Origin: Metallococcus carri
GTDB taxonomy: Bacteria > Actinomycetota > Actinomycetes > Actinomycetales > Dermatophilaceae
NCBI RefSeq assembly: GCF_011440275.1
Contig: NZ_JAAOIV010000007.1
Span: forward strand, 62,001-126,000
Direction: 5' to 3'
DNA: 64,000 nt
Shown: positions 44,816 to 52,480 of the stretch, piece after piece
Layout: each line of letters begins with the position of its first letter
How positions within the stretch are numbered: position 1 is the stretch's first letter
Program-made: the position numbers and the translations under genes
Notes under the pieces: generated by a model
Seen by the model: only the letters and a program-made list of their open reading frames with translations
Databases searched by the model: none
What the model was told of the DNA's origin: nothing

Positions 44816-46045
44816 TCACTCTTCGAGGGCAAACGGAATCAGGGCGCAGCGGTTCAGGACGAGCGGTCCGGAAAGGGGACGATCGAAGAGCAGCGACACG
44901 TGCAACTCATCTTCTGTGGCCTCCGGTCCAACGAGGCGGGGAGAACTGTGGCTCTGAGCCTGCACAAGCTTCGCGTTGAACCCCGCGGACCAACCCCTGA
45001 TCAGATCCGCGATCTCCTCCTTTGATCCCTTGAGAGGTGCTGCGGTCGTCCACGCGCGCGCTTCGCCCCAGGCGGTCCTGACTGCGTCAACGACGTGGCG
45101 TGTGTCAGGCGGAAGCTCTGGACGAACCACCACGCTGCCACTCCCGAGGGCCACTGCGGATGCGCGCACCCACGCTGGAGCAGCAAGGACGCCGAAGAGC
45201 CTAGGGATCTCAAGACCTTGCTTGGTCACCACTCCGTAGACCGGCAGCAGAAGTTCGGCCTCCGTGAACGCGTCGATCACCTTGCGTATGTCCGCCGGCT
45301 CCGCCTTCGCTGTCCTGATGTAGACCATTGACTGCAGATGGGCTCGCGCCTCACGCAATGTCGCTGGGCGACAGTCACCTTGGTCGGCACCCAAGCGAAC
45401 GCGGCGATAACGGGTGACCGGTCGGACCGCTAGCCGGGGGTGATGGCCGGTAACGCCCGAGCGTTCACGCTCTCGCTCGCGTTCATCAAGCGCTTCCAGG
45501 AACGCGCGGTTTGCGGTGGGGAGGAGACGGTCGCCAGCCCTGTCCGGCTCCCAGAGATATCCCCCGTCAGACAGCTGCATCGAGCTCGCGACGCGTAGGA
45601 GCACCGGACTTGTCGGCCGACCGAGGTAGGGAACGCCGCGCAGAACCTCCCCGAGCCCGGTGCGCCATTCGTCGTCTTGCGGCGCGCTCACGAATTCGAA
45701 CCTGACCGGTGCATCGCCGACCACGGTCCCCCGCTCAGGGGGCTTTGCGATTTTCGCCGAGAGTCCGCCTCGACCGATGGTGCCCTTGTCGGGATCCACC
45801 GGGTTATCGACCGGCACCCAGCGGGACACTGAGCCATCCCGCATTCCCACCATCGGCGTCACGATCGTCGGTGGGTCCAGGTCGCAGAATCGCCGAGCCG
45901 CCTCGATTCCTTCTCCCATCCGGTATGCCGCCGCCACGGTCGCAGCAGCGAGCCGCGCCGGTGATGGTGGCCACTCCGGGAACCCGGCACCGTCATGCGC
46001 CAGATACTGGCCGAGGGGGAACCGGGCCTCGATGACGAGGGTCAC
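44816..46045 (-). CDS. csb2: Csb2-like Cas5 protein, type I-G (I-U) Cascade
   Basis: About 409 residues from a GTG at 46043-46045 (VTLVIEARFPLGQYLAHDG). The hallmark of the GSU0054/Csb2 family, EWPPSPARLAAATVAAAYR, follows. In studied families Csb2 is a Cas5-Cas6 fusion whose C terminus carries a glycine-rich loop. Here the end reads SGPLVLNRCALIPFALEE, without that loop, while a separate Cas6e-like gene is present two genes upstream. It probably keeps only the Cas5 role of capping the crRNA 5' handle. The start overlaps csb1 (GTGA). Confidence 0.82.
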   Translation of the reverse strand: MTLVIEARFPLGQYLAHDGAGFPEWPPSPARLAAATVAAAYRMGEGIEAARRFCDLDPPTIVTPMVGMRDGSVSRWVPVDNPVDPDKGTIGRGGLSAKIAKPPERGTVVGDAPVRFEFVSAPQDDEWRTGLGEVLRGVPYLGRPTSPVLLRVASSMQLSDGGYLWEPDRAGDRLLPTANRAFLEALDERERERERSGVTGHHPRLAVRPVTRYRRVRLGADQGDCRPATLREARAHLQSMVYIRTAKAEPADIRKVIDAFTEAELLLPVYGVVTKQGLEIPRLFGVLAAPAWVRASAVALGSGSVVVRPELPPDTRHVVDAVRTAWGEARAWTTAAPLKGSKEEIADLIRGWSAGFNAKLVQAQSHSSPRLVGPEATEDELHVSLLFDRPLSGPLVLNRCALIPFALEE

Positions 46046-47202
46046 GCCTCGTCTTCCGCGGCGCCGTCTTTGGTGAGGTTGCGAACGAGCCTCGCCAAGA
46101 TCGAATCTTCGGTGAAAGAGATGTCTACCGGGCCGCCCCAACCCACCCGTGCGCCCAGCCGTTTGACCACGTCGATGAGGTCCGACATCGGCGGCAGCTC
46201 GATGGGCTCCGCCGCTCCGTCGTGGCGCAACACCTCAGTGCGTGAAGAGTTCACGTCGACAATGAGTTCGGTCCCTGCCCGCAACCGTGTCCGCTGCTGA
46301 GCCTTGAGATGCAGCAGAACGGCGAGGGCAACCGCCAAGACCCGGGCGTCGTCGCGGACGTCGTCGTCGAAGGCGAACTCACGCAAGCCGGCGAACGAGA
46401 AGAACCACCGGCCCTCGATGGCTCCGAATGTCACGTCGACCGGAGCCTTCGACTCCAGCACCGGGGGCAGCGAACCCAAACCGACCGCGGATGGGCCCTT
46501 CTGCTCACCTTCCTTCCCGGTCACTGCACCGAACAGGTCGTCGACTTTGGCCGCCATCCGCGACCGCCGACGTGCGTTGAGCGCAATGATTTCGGACGTC
46601 ACGAGCCGCGCTGATCGAGCGTCCGGACGCATGCGGGCATAGCCAGCAAAAGCGTCGACGGTGTCCTGGTCCCTCGCCCAGATCTTTCGAGCCTTCGCCT
46701 GGTCAACGGCCTTCTTCGGCGCGGGCACGACATGTGAGTGCCACCATCCGCCCAGGATCGAGAGCGGGAACCAGCGCAGCAGGGCTGACGGATCGGCAAC
46801 CGTGGCCGCCTGGATGTCGCCGAACGGCACGCCGGCAGCCTCCAACACGTTCCGCGCAGCCCGCCAGGTCGCGTCCGCCTGACGATGCGACAGCCTTGCG
46901 GAACTCGTCCACCGTTCGCCGTCGGGGCCGATAAATCGAATCAGCGGATAGCCGATGGCGTCAGCCACAGCCTCCGCCTCAAGCTCGAACCGAGACATCT
47001 GGGATGACCACGAGTCGACGGTGACAGCCGTCGTTCCGTTCGGCATACCGAATTCGCCCTGCACGTCCTGCCCATTAGCTCGGAGCGTGCCGGCCGGCGG
47101 GGTCACCGTGAGCTGGGCAGAGTCATACCGCGTGATGATCCTCAGACCGGCAGCCGCGTCGTCGTTGAGCAAGTCTCGAATGCGGGTGACGAAGTCGCTC
47201 AT
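46042..47202 (-). CDS. csb1: Csb1 (Cas7-type backbone protein), type I-G (I-U)
   Basis: A 386-residue protein. Family features of GSU0053/Csb1 are visible: VDSWSSQMSRFELEAEAVAD, LSILGGWWHSHVVP and SARLVTSEIIALNARRRSRM. In Cascade complexes Cas7 subunits line the crRNA spacer and bind target DNA. Its start overlaps the Cas6e-like gene (ATGA) and its end overlaps csb2 (GTGA), implying coupled translation. The identification is by motif recognition; a profile search would be decisive. Confidence 0.82.
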   Translation of the reverse strand: MSDFVTRIRDLLNDDAAAGLRIITRYDSAQLTVTPPAGTLRANGQDVQGEFGMPNGTTAVTVDSWSSQMSRFELEAEAVADAIGYPLIRFIGPDGERWTSSARLSHRQADATWRAARNVLEAAGVPFGDIQAATVADPSALLRWFPLSILGGWWHSHVVPAPKKAVDQAKARKIWARDQDTVDAFAGYARMRPDARSARLVTSEIIALNARRRSRMAAKVDDLFGAVTGKEGEQKGPSAVGLGSLPPVLESKAPVDVTFGAIEGRWFFSFAGLREFAFDDDVRDDARVLAVALAVLLHLKAQQRTRLRAGTELIVDVNSSRTEVLRHDGAAEPIELPPMSDLIDVVKRLGARVGWGGPVDISFTEDSILARLVRNLTKDGAAEDEA

Positions 47203-47819
47203 GACGCCGACTCCGCTCGGACTGGAGCCGCCGAAGGCATCGCGACCAGCATGCCGAGTCCGTAGGCGCGACCGCGACCGATCCCTCGCTCGACAGCCAA
47301 GGCGGCAAGCGCTGGATCAGCGATGTTGACGGTTGCGACGATGTCTCGGACCGTGAAGTGCACGCTTCGCCTCGCCTTGAGGGAGCCGAACGCGCGTGCA
47401 GCCGAGACTGCGAGCGTGGATGTGTCGAACCCGTGACGACGCAGCAACTCCCGCGCCCACTCCTCGGCTTCGTCATCGGTGACGGGTCGAATTCGTACCC
47501 GTCCGTCGTCCTGTGTTGCACGCTTCTCGGCGGCCACCACCGCCGTCAGTCGTATGCCGTTCGCGAGTTGCGGTGCTCCCTCCGAGGCGGTGAAGCCCTC
47601 GAGTGCGTGGCTCCTCAGCCGCAGGGTGATGCGGCCGCGGTCACCGCACACGTCATTGGGCAGATCCACCCGATATTGCGTGTCGGTGTCCGCTCGGATC
47701 GCGGATGAGCGGCCGCCCAGGTCGGGCAGGTACCGCATCACTCGTTTGTGCAGGGTGTCCGGATTTGCGGCCAGGCGCAGATGAGCCGCATCAAGCGGCC
47801 AGTGAGTGACCACGTCCAT
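47199..47819 (-). CDS. cas6e: Cas6e/CasE-like crRNA-processing endoribonuclease
   Basis: A 206-residue protein that lines up along its length with E. coli CasE. PDTLHKRVMRYLPD matches the N-terminal segment with the catalytic His (His24 here). DEAEEWARELLRRHGF matches the interdomain helix. VHFTVRDIVATVNIADP and the glycine-rich loop GIGRGRAYGLGML match the C-terminal RAMP fold. It should cut the hairpin repeats into crRNAs. Its presence beside Csb1 and Csb2 is unexpected, since type I-G normally relies on the Cas6 half of Csb2. The repeat geometry fits a Cas6e substrate. Confidence 0.88.
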   Translation of the reverse strand: MDVVTHWPLDAAHLRLAANPDTLHKRVMRYLPDLGGRSSAIRADTDTQYRVDLPNDVCGDRGRITLRLRSHALEGFTASEGAPQLANGIRLTAVVAAEKRATQDDGRVRIRPVTDDEAEEWARELLRRHGFDTSTLAVSAARAFGSLKARRSVHFTVRDIVATVNIADPALAALAVERGIGRGRAYGLGMLVAMPSAAPVRAESAS

Positions 47820-47828
47820 GAGTGCCTC

Positions 47829-48713
47829 CTAGATCGGTCGGATGTGAGTGAATTGGGCGGCCTTGGTGCCGCCGCCAATGGTCTGCACCACGCAGGTGAA
47901 GCGGGGCCAGGACGGCGGCGGGTGACTCTCCTCGTGGATGTCGACGAGCGACCTCAAGCTGAGCGGCGCTGGGTTGAGCGCCCAGGTCAAGCCGGCCCGA
48001 TGCTGCGGACGCCGACCCTGCCCCCGTTCGACAGTGATGCCGCGTTGCCGGGGCAGGAGGTGAAAGATTCCGACAGCAGCGAGGGCTTCGATCGTCGGCG
48101 TGAGGAGCGCCGTTTCGGTCCCGCTTCGCAGTCTGGGGGAAATGTCCGACGTGGTCAGCCGAAGCGCCATTCCACCGCGGACACTGGACGGCCGTTCACC
48201 ACAGAGCAGGGCGAGCACTCCGTCATACAACTCGGCTCGGGTCCGGTCACGGGCTGCCTGCACGTCCTTCTTCCGGGACGGCGCTGGCCAGAGATCCTCG
48301 AGTGATTTGCGCAAATAGCTCTTCCCCGTGACGAGCATGAGCGCGGCCGACAAGACCTGCAGTGGACGGTGGGCCGGGTCTTTCGCGGAGCCGACGTCGA
48401 ATGTCCGCAGGTGTCCGTCGGTGATCGGGTTCTGCCACGAGTCACGGCAGAGGGGTTCGAGCTGCGGCCAGTCCGGGGTGGTCGACTGCAGGCTCGTAGG
48501 CAGCGCCGAGTGGATGGGGTTGGTCCATCGCTCCAGCTCTGCGGTCACCTCAGTCGCAGTGGTCTCGGCGCTCGCCGGTGTCAGGAGCACGGGACGATTC
48601 GACTCGTTGAACTGCACACTGCCGTCCGAAACGCAGGCCAGGAGCCCAATCGCGGCCAGGTAATCGACGGGGTGGGTCGCGTCGAGCGCGCGCACGGTGT
48701 GGGTCGTGGTCAT
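47829..48713 (-). CDS. Small Cas8-like subunit (Csb3/Csx17-type)
   Basis: About 294 residues from an ATG at 48711-48713 (MTTTHTVRALDATHPVDYLA). The opening ALDATHPVDYLAAIGLLACV resembles the start of Csx17/Csb3-like large subunits of type I-U systems. Position between cas3 and the crRNA-complex genes also fits the large subunit, which recognises the PAM. It is much shorter than Cas8e and shows no HNH or other nuclease motif. The start overlaps cas3 by four bases. The Cas8 role is inferred from position and the weak N-terminal match. Confidence 0.65.
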   Translation of the reverse strand: MTTTHTVRALDATHPVDYLAAIGLLACVSDGSVQFNESNRPVLLTPASAETTATEVTAELERWTNPIHSALPTSLQSTTPDWPQLEPLCRDSWQNPITDGHLRTFDVGSAKDPAHRPLQVLSAALMLVTGKSYLRKSLEDLWPAPSRKKDVQAARDRTRAELYDGVLALLCGERPSSVRGGMALRLTTSDISPRLRSGTETALLTPTIEALAAVGIFHLLPRQRGITVERGQGRRPQHRAGLTWALNPAPLSLRSLVDIHEESHPPPSWPRFTCVVQTIGGGTKAAQFTHIRPI

Positions 48714-51406
48714 TTGGACCCACCGGAAACGTGCCAGTCGGCAAGCCGAACGATGGTCTCGAGAAGCGCCAGCGAGTACGGGCCGTATCGCTCCAAGAGG
48801 GTGGCGAACTCGTCGGGTCTCGTCAGCCACTCGGCTCGCGTCACATCCTGGTATGCCGGAGCGTCCGGACCCTCCATCCACGGCGTGGCCGGACCGTCCA
48901 TCCACGGTGCGGCCCCGCGGAAGTGCCCGTGATGGGTGAGGATGAGATGACGCACCAGCTCGGGGTCGTGCGGCGCGATTTCGCGGCTGTGCAGTTTGTG
49001 GTCGAAGCACTCAGCGGAGGCCGCTTCGTGGCGGAACCCCACGGGCAGGGCAGCGAGCCGACTCGCCCGCCGCCACAGGTGACGCGGTAACCGCGACTTG
49101 GCCAGGACCGTGTCATCCCCCAGGTCTGAAAGGGCCCCGTTGCGGTCGACGGAGAAACGCATCATGCGCTGGACGGCGTCCCGGCGCTTGCCCTCATCGT
49201 GAAGGAGCGCGGCGAGTCGTATGTCGGCGACCAGGTCGTCGTTAAGACCGAGGCGCCGCGCCCATCGCTCGGCGACCAGCGCGACGTCAGACTGATGGTC
49301 ATCCAGGGTGACTGGTTCGGCGGCTTTGGCGGCCTCGGCCGCAGTGCGGACGGGAACGACTTCCCACCATTCGGCGCGGTCGCCGTCATAGATGAGGTGG
49401 TCGGAAAGGGTGTTGCGGGACTGGCCCTCGTCGACAGGCGCAGTCTCGTCAGCCTCACCCTCATCTGGGGAATCATCGGCACCATCCGCTGTGTCCTCAG
49501 GCGGCACGAGTTGGAATGGGGGGTCTGGCGATTCCTGGCTGAAGTCCACGCCAAGGCCCTCGATACCGAGTAGCGCGTCGTCCGGGCACGCTGCTAGGAC
49601 AATGAGATCACCGCTCGTCAGACGACTGGGGCTCGACGTCGTCACCGTGGGCTGGCGCACTCGGCTGAGGTCGAGGACCACGAGGCGTGCAGCTCGCGCC
49701 CCCTCCGAGGTCGCGCGCTGCAGGCGTTCCTTGATGATCTCGGCAGCCGTGTCCGGGGTCATAGTCCACATCTCGGCGCCGTCGGGTGGGCACCGGTGCA
49801 GATGCTCGATCAACTCATCGTCATCGCTGATCTGCGCGACGGACTGCCGGAAGACGATCTGGACTTCCGCGCGACCGTCGCTCGGCGCCCGGAGCCACCG
49901 CGCAACGGGGGGTTCGTGCGGTGACCCGGCGGTGCGTTGATATTGGTCGGCGACGTGTGCCGGCAGCACCGCTGGTGGTTGTTCCTCGGCACGCCAGGCC
50001 CGCGCTTCGTCGCTGCTCAGCAGGTCTTCCAACTCGCCGATGGTGTTGGGACGTCGAGCATCGAGGTCGCGACCGAGGGCAACGGCGCGGTCGCCGTACA
50101 CCGGTTCCTTTGCGCCGGTCGCGTTGACGATCGTCATCGAGCCGGCGGTCCGCAGACCGAGCCGGTTGACGCGACCGGCGCGCTGCGTGATGGCCTCCGC
50201 AGACGCCCGCGGAGTCACGACGTGATCCGCGTCGAGGTCAGCGCCCACCTCCAGGGTTTGCGTTGCGACGACAACGAGGGCAGGCATCGGGTCGCCACCA
50301 GGTGAAGCGTTTTCCTCTCGCCTGGCCTTGGTCATGACGCGATCAAGCCTGGCGCGCTGAGTCTGGAGGAGTAGCTCCGGCATACCTCCGATGAACAGGA
50401 GAACCTCTTGGCCAGCCGGGCACAGATCCTTGCGTTTGCGAAGGGCAGCCGCCAGGCGACGGGCAGAGGCCGGGGTGTTCGCATAGACGATGAGGGACTC
50501 GCCAGGCAGCAGGCTCACTGAGCTGACGACCCGCGCCACACCGGCGTCCCCCGACCCCGCTTCGACGGTCACCACATTCAGCTTCGTCGCGCGTCGCTGG
50601 GACCTGCGCACGCCGACTTTGGGGTCGGTGTCGATCTCCGCGGCCCAGTCGAAGGGGGCACTGCCGGCCTTTGGAGTCGCGGTCATGGTGATCGCTCGCA
50701 GTGGCGGGATGGCACCGCCGATGAGACTCTCGCGAGCTCCAGCTTCACCGGTGTGGAGCGAGAGCGTGGTTTCGAACTGAGGCGCGATGTGGCCTTCGTC
50801 GAGCACCCACAACGCGTCGCACCCGGCTAACGCGAGTTCGATCGCCCGCCGCCTTGGGGCAACGCCATACGGTCGGCCGAGCAAGCGCGAGCCGGTGAGG
50901 TCGATGGTCCCGACGATGACGGCCGGGGCAGCGGGGTGCCGGATGTTCTCGGGGCGTTCGGGCATCCCGCCGCGTAGGACGGTGACTTGGAGCGGCTGAG
51001 GACTGTCGGGTGCGTAGTCGCGCAGCACCCGCGCGACGGCAGCGACCGCGGGACAGTCTTCGCCTGGGTTGGCGAGTGCCTCCGCGAGATCGGTGGCTAT
51101 TGCGGCGGTTCCATCGACCACGACGCGCCGGTCCACCGCGACTACTAGCCGGATCGGCACCCGACGCCGGGCAGCAGTATCCATGGCGCAGCGTTCGAGA
51201 TCCATGGCGAGCGCCCAGACGTAGGCGACGACGATGACGGTCTTGCCCATGCCGGTGGGGGCGGTGATCCTGGTCGGCGGATGCCCCCTGAGGATGGCTT
51301 CGGCCAACTCCTCCTGCCAGCGGTAGGGATAGAAACCCAACACTGCCAGGACGAACTCGCGAAAAGTTGGCATGCCTGGCGCGGCGCCGAAGGCGGACCC
51401 CGTCAT
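48710..51406 (-). CDS. cas3: Cas3 helicase-nuclease with C-terminal HD domain (type I-G/I-U)
   Basis: An 898-residue effector that unwinds and degrades target DNA after Cascade binding. The superfamily 2 helicase comes first: Walker A TGMGKT at residues 51-56, DEGH box at 203-206 and later helicase motifs VVATQTLEVGADLDAD and QRAGRVNRLG. The HD nuclease is at the C terminus (LAALLHDEGKRRDAV near residue 760 and LILTHHGHFRG), the reverse of most Cas3 proteins and diagnostic for I-U/I-G. All motifs look intact. It overlaps the HTH gene and the Cas8-like gene, four bases each. Confidence 0.93.
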   Translation of the reverse strand: MTGSAFGAAPGMPTFREFVLAVLGFYPYRWQEELAEAILRGHPPTRITAPTGMGKTVIVVAYVWALAMDLERCAMDTAARRRVPIRLVVAVDRRVVVDGTAAIATDLAEALANPGEDCPAVAAVARVLRDYAPDSPQPLQVTVLRGGMPERPENIRHPAAPAVIVGTIDLTGSRLLGRPYGVAPRRRAIELALAGCDALWVLDEGHIAPQFETTLSLHTGEAGARESLIGGAIPPLRAITMTATPKAGSAPFDWAAEIDTDPKVGVRRSQRRATKLNVVTVEAGSGDAGVARVVSSVSLLPGESLIVYANTPASARRLAAALRKRKDLCPAGQEVLLFIGGMPELLLQTQRARLDRVMTKARREENASPGGDPMPALVVVATQTLEVGADLDADHVVTPRASAEAITQRAGRVNRLGLRTAGSMTIVNATGAKEPVYGDRAVALGRDLDARRPNTIGELEDLLSSDEARAWRAEEQPPAVLPAHVADQYQRTAGSPHEPPVARWLRAPSDGRAEVQIVFRQSVAQISDDDELIEHLHRCPPDGAEMWTMTPDTAAEIIKERLQRATSEGARAARLVVLDLSRVRQPTVTTSSPSRLTSGDLIVLAACPDDALLGIEGLGVDFSQESPDPPFQLVPPEDTADGADDSPDEGEADETAPVDEGQSRNTLSDHLIYDGDRAEWWEVVPVRTAAEAAKAAEPVTLDDHQSDVALVAERWARRLGLNDDLVADIRLAALLHDEGKRRDAVQRMMRFSVDRNGALSDLGDDTVLAKSRLPRHLWRRASRLAALPVGFRHEAASAECFDHKLHSREIAPHDPELVRHLILTHHGHFRGAAPWMDGPATPWMEGPDAPAYQDVTRAEWLTRPDEFATLLERYGPYSLALLETIVRLADWHVSGGSK

Positions 51407-51648
51407 GGCTGCCGTGGCTTGTTAGTAAGTCGACCGAGCTCCTCGTGGCTCTCGATCAGCCTGCCTGCGAATGTGACAACGCCGGCTTCCAGGTACTTCC
51501 GCTGGCCCTCAGCAAACCAACGCCTCAAGGTCGCCCGGGTGATCCCATACGCCGCAGCGACCTGACCGGGCGTGAGAAGTGCGGACATCACCAGGAAGAT
51601 CGCGAGCTGCTTCTCGAAGTCCGTGAAACGCCGCGCTGTCGCTGACAT
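51403..51648 (-). CDS. Small helix-turn-helix protein, first gene of the cas operon
   Basis: An 81-residue protein starting MSATARRFTDFEKQLAIFLV. The helix-turn-helix is LTPGQVAAAYGITRATLRRWF. The C-terminal 30 residues are charged and end LGRLTNKPRQP. A GGGGAGG site precedes the ATG. Its stop overlaps the cas3 start (ATGA), so it is co-translated with cas3. A regulator of the locus is the simplest reading; a transposase-OrfA-like origin for the HTH is possible. I do not recognise a named family. Confidence 0.65.
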   Translation of the reverse strand: MSATARRFTDFEKQLAIFLVMSALLTPGQVAAAYGITRATLRRWFAEGQRKYLEAGVVTFAGRLIESHEELGRLTNKPRQP

Positions 51649-51695
51649 CTGCGCCTCCCCTCCCTCGCCCTTGCGTCGAGGCGAGAGTTGGGGCC

Positions 51696-51724
51696 ACGCT
51701 ACACAGGCGCCCGTTCGGCGTCAA
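51696..51724 (-). promoter_or_regulatory. Predicted promoter of the cas operon
   Basis: On the minus strand TTGACG (51719-51724) is followed after exactly 17 bases by TAGCGT (51696-51701), a good sigma-70-type match. It lies about 50 bases upstream of the HTH start. It would drive HTH, cas3, the Cascade genes and probably the array. Confidence 0.7.
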
Positions 51725-51746
51725 GGGGTCCCCTAGATCCCCATAA

Positions 51747-51800
51747 CCTATACGTTATCCGTGATCGCGCCCCGCGTGCGCGGGGGTGGAGGCGTATAGG
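51747..51800. promoter_or_regulatory. CRISPR-repeat-like hairpin upstream of the cas promoter
   Basis: Positions 51761-51792 read GTGA, four extra bases (TCGC), then GCCCCGCGTGCGCGGGGGTG and GAGG. Apart from the insertion and the loop, this is the relic I-E repeat of this locus. The stem CCCCGCG/CGCGGGG is at 51770-51785. It is enclosed by an inverted pair, CCTATACG (51747-51754) and CGTATAGG (51793-51800). It lies just upstream of the -35 box. A decayed repeat or a regulatory target of Cas6e/Cascade are the two readings. Confidence 0.6.
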
Positions 51801-51865
51801 TCATCGGGATCGCCTCGGTACGAAGCCTCGCGAGGTTCGCGGGGGTGATGCGATCCTCCCCGGCC

Positions 51866-52375
51866 TCAGTCGACCGACTGCTGCACCTCAAGCGCCAGGT
51901 CGTAAGTCGCGCGGTCGAAGAGCACCAGCGTGGCCTCGGTCGCTTCAGTCGGCGTCGAGCCCAGCGTCCGCAGCGCTCGCTCAATCGCGTCCTGCTTCGG
52001 CCAGCCATAGACCCCAGCGCTGATCAACGGGAACGCCAGCGTGCGTGCGCCGATCTCGTCGGCCACCTCGAGGCTGGAGCGATAACACGAGTCCAGCAGC
52101 GATCCGTCGCCTCGGCCGTAGACCGGCCCGACCGTGTGGATCACCCAGCGCGCCGGCAACTCGCCCGCCGGAGTGGCGACCGCCTGCCCCGTCGGCAACC
52201 CGTCGGGGAAGCGAGAGGCGCGCAGCTCACGGCATACGGCAAGGATTTGCGGACCGCCCGCCCGATGGATGGCGCCGTCGACGCCGCCTCCGCCCATGAG
52301 CGAGGAGTTGGCCGCGTTGACGATCGCGTCGACGCGGCACTGGGTGATGTCACCTTGCTCAATCCGCACGTCCAT
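51866..52375 (-). CDS. Macrodomain protein (O-acetyl-ADP-ribose deacetylase type)
   Basis: A 169-residue protein starting MDVRIEQGDITQCRVDAIVN (ATG at 52373-52375). It is a complete macrodomain: NAANSSLMGGGGVDGAIHRA is the ADP-ribose-binding region, and the GPVYGRGDG and PLISAGVYGWP loops follow. Such enzymes remove ADP-ribose or O-acetyl groups. It is divergent from telA and lies on the same strand upstream of the cas operon, 217 bases from the HTH gene. Link to either neighbour is unproven. Confidence 0.92.
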   Translation of the reverse strand: MDVRIEQGDITQCRVDAIVNAANSSLMGGGGVDGAIHRAGGPQILAVCRELRASRFPDGLPTGQAVATPAGELPARWVIHTVGPVYGRGDGSLLDSCYRSSLEVADEIGARTLAFPLISAGVYGWPKQDAIERALRTLGSTPTEATEATLVLFDRATYDLALEVQQSVD

Positions 52376-52480
52376 GACTCCACGGTCGCGCACGCAGCAG
52401 CGGGAGGGAACCCACCCGCTTGGGCGTTGCTCATACAGTGGTCCCAAAGAACGGGGTTCCTAAGCCAAGGAGGCAGGGGT

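Noticed and set aside
44816-51406. Calling the locus a standard type I-E system
   Set aside because: The Cas6e-like protein and repeats fit I-E, but there is no Cse1, Cse2 or Cas7e, the Cas3 HD domain is C-terminal, and Csb1/Csb2 features are present.
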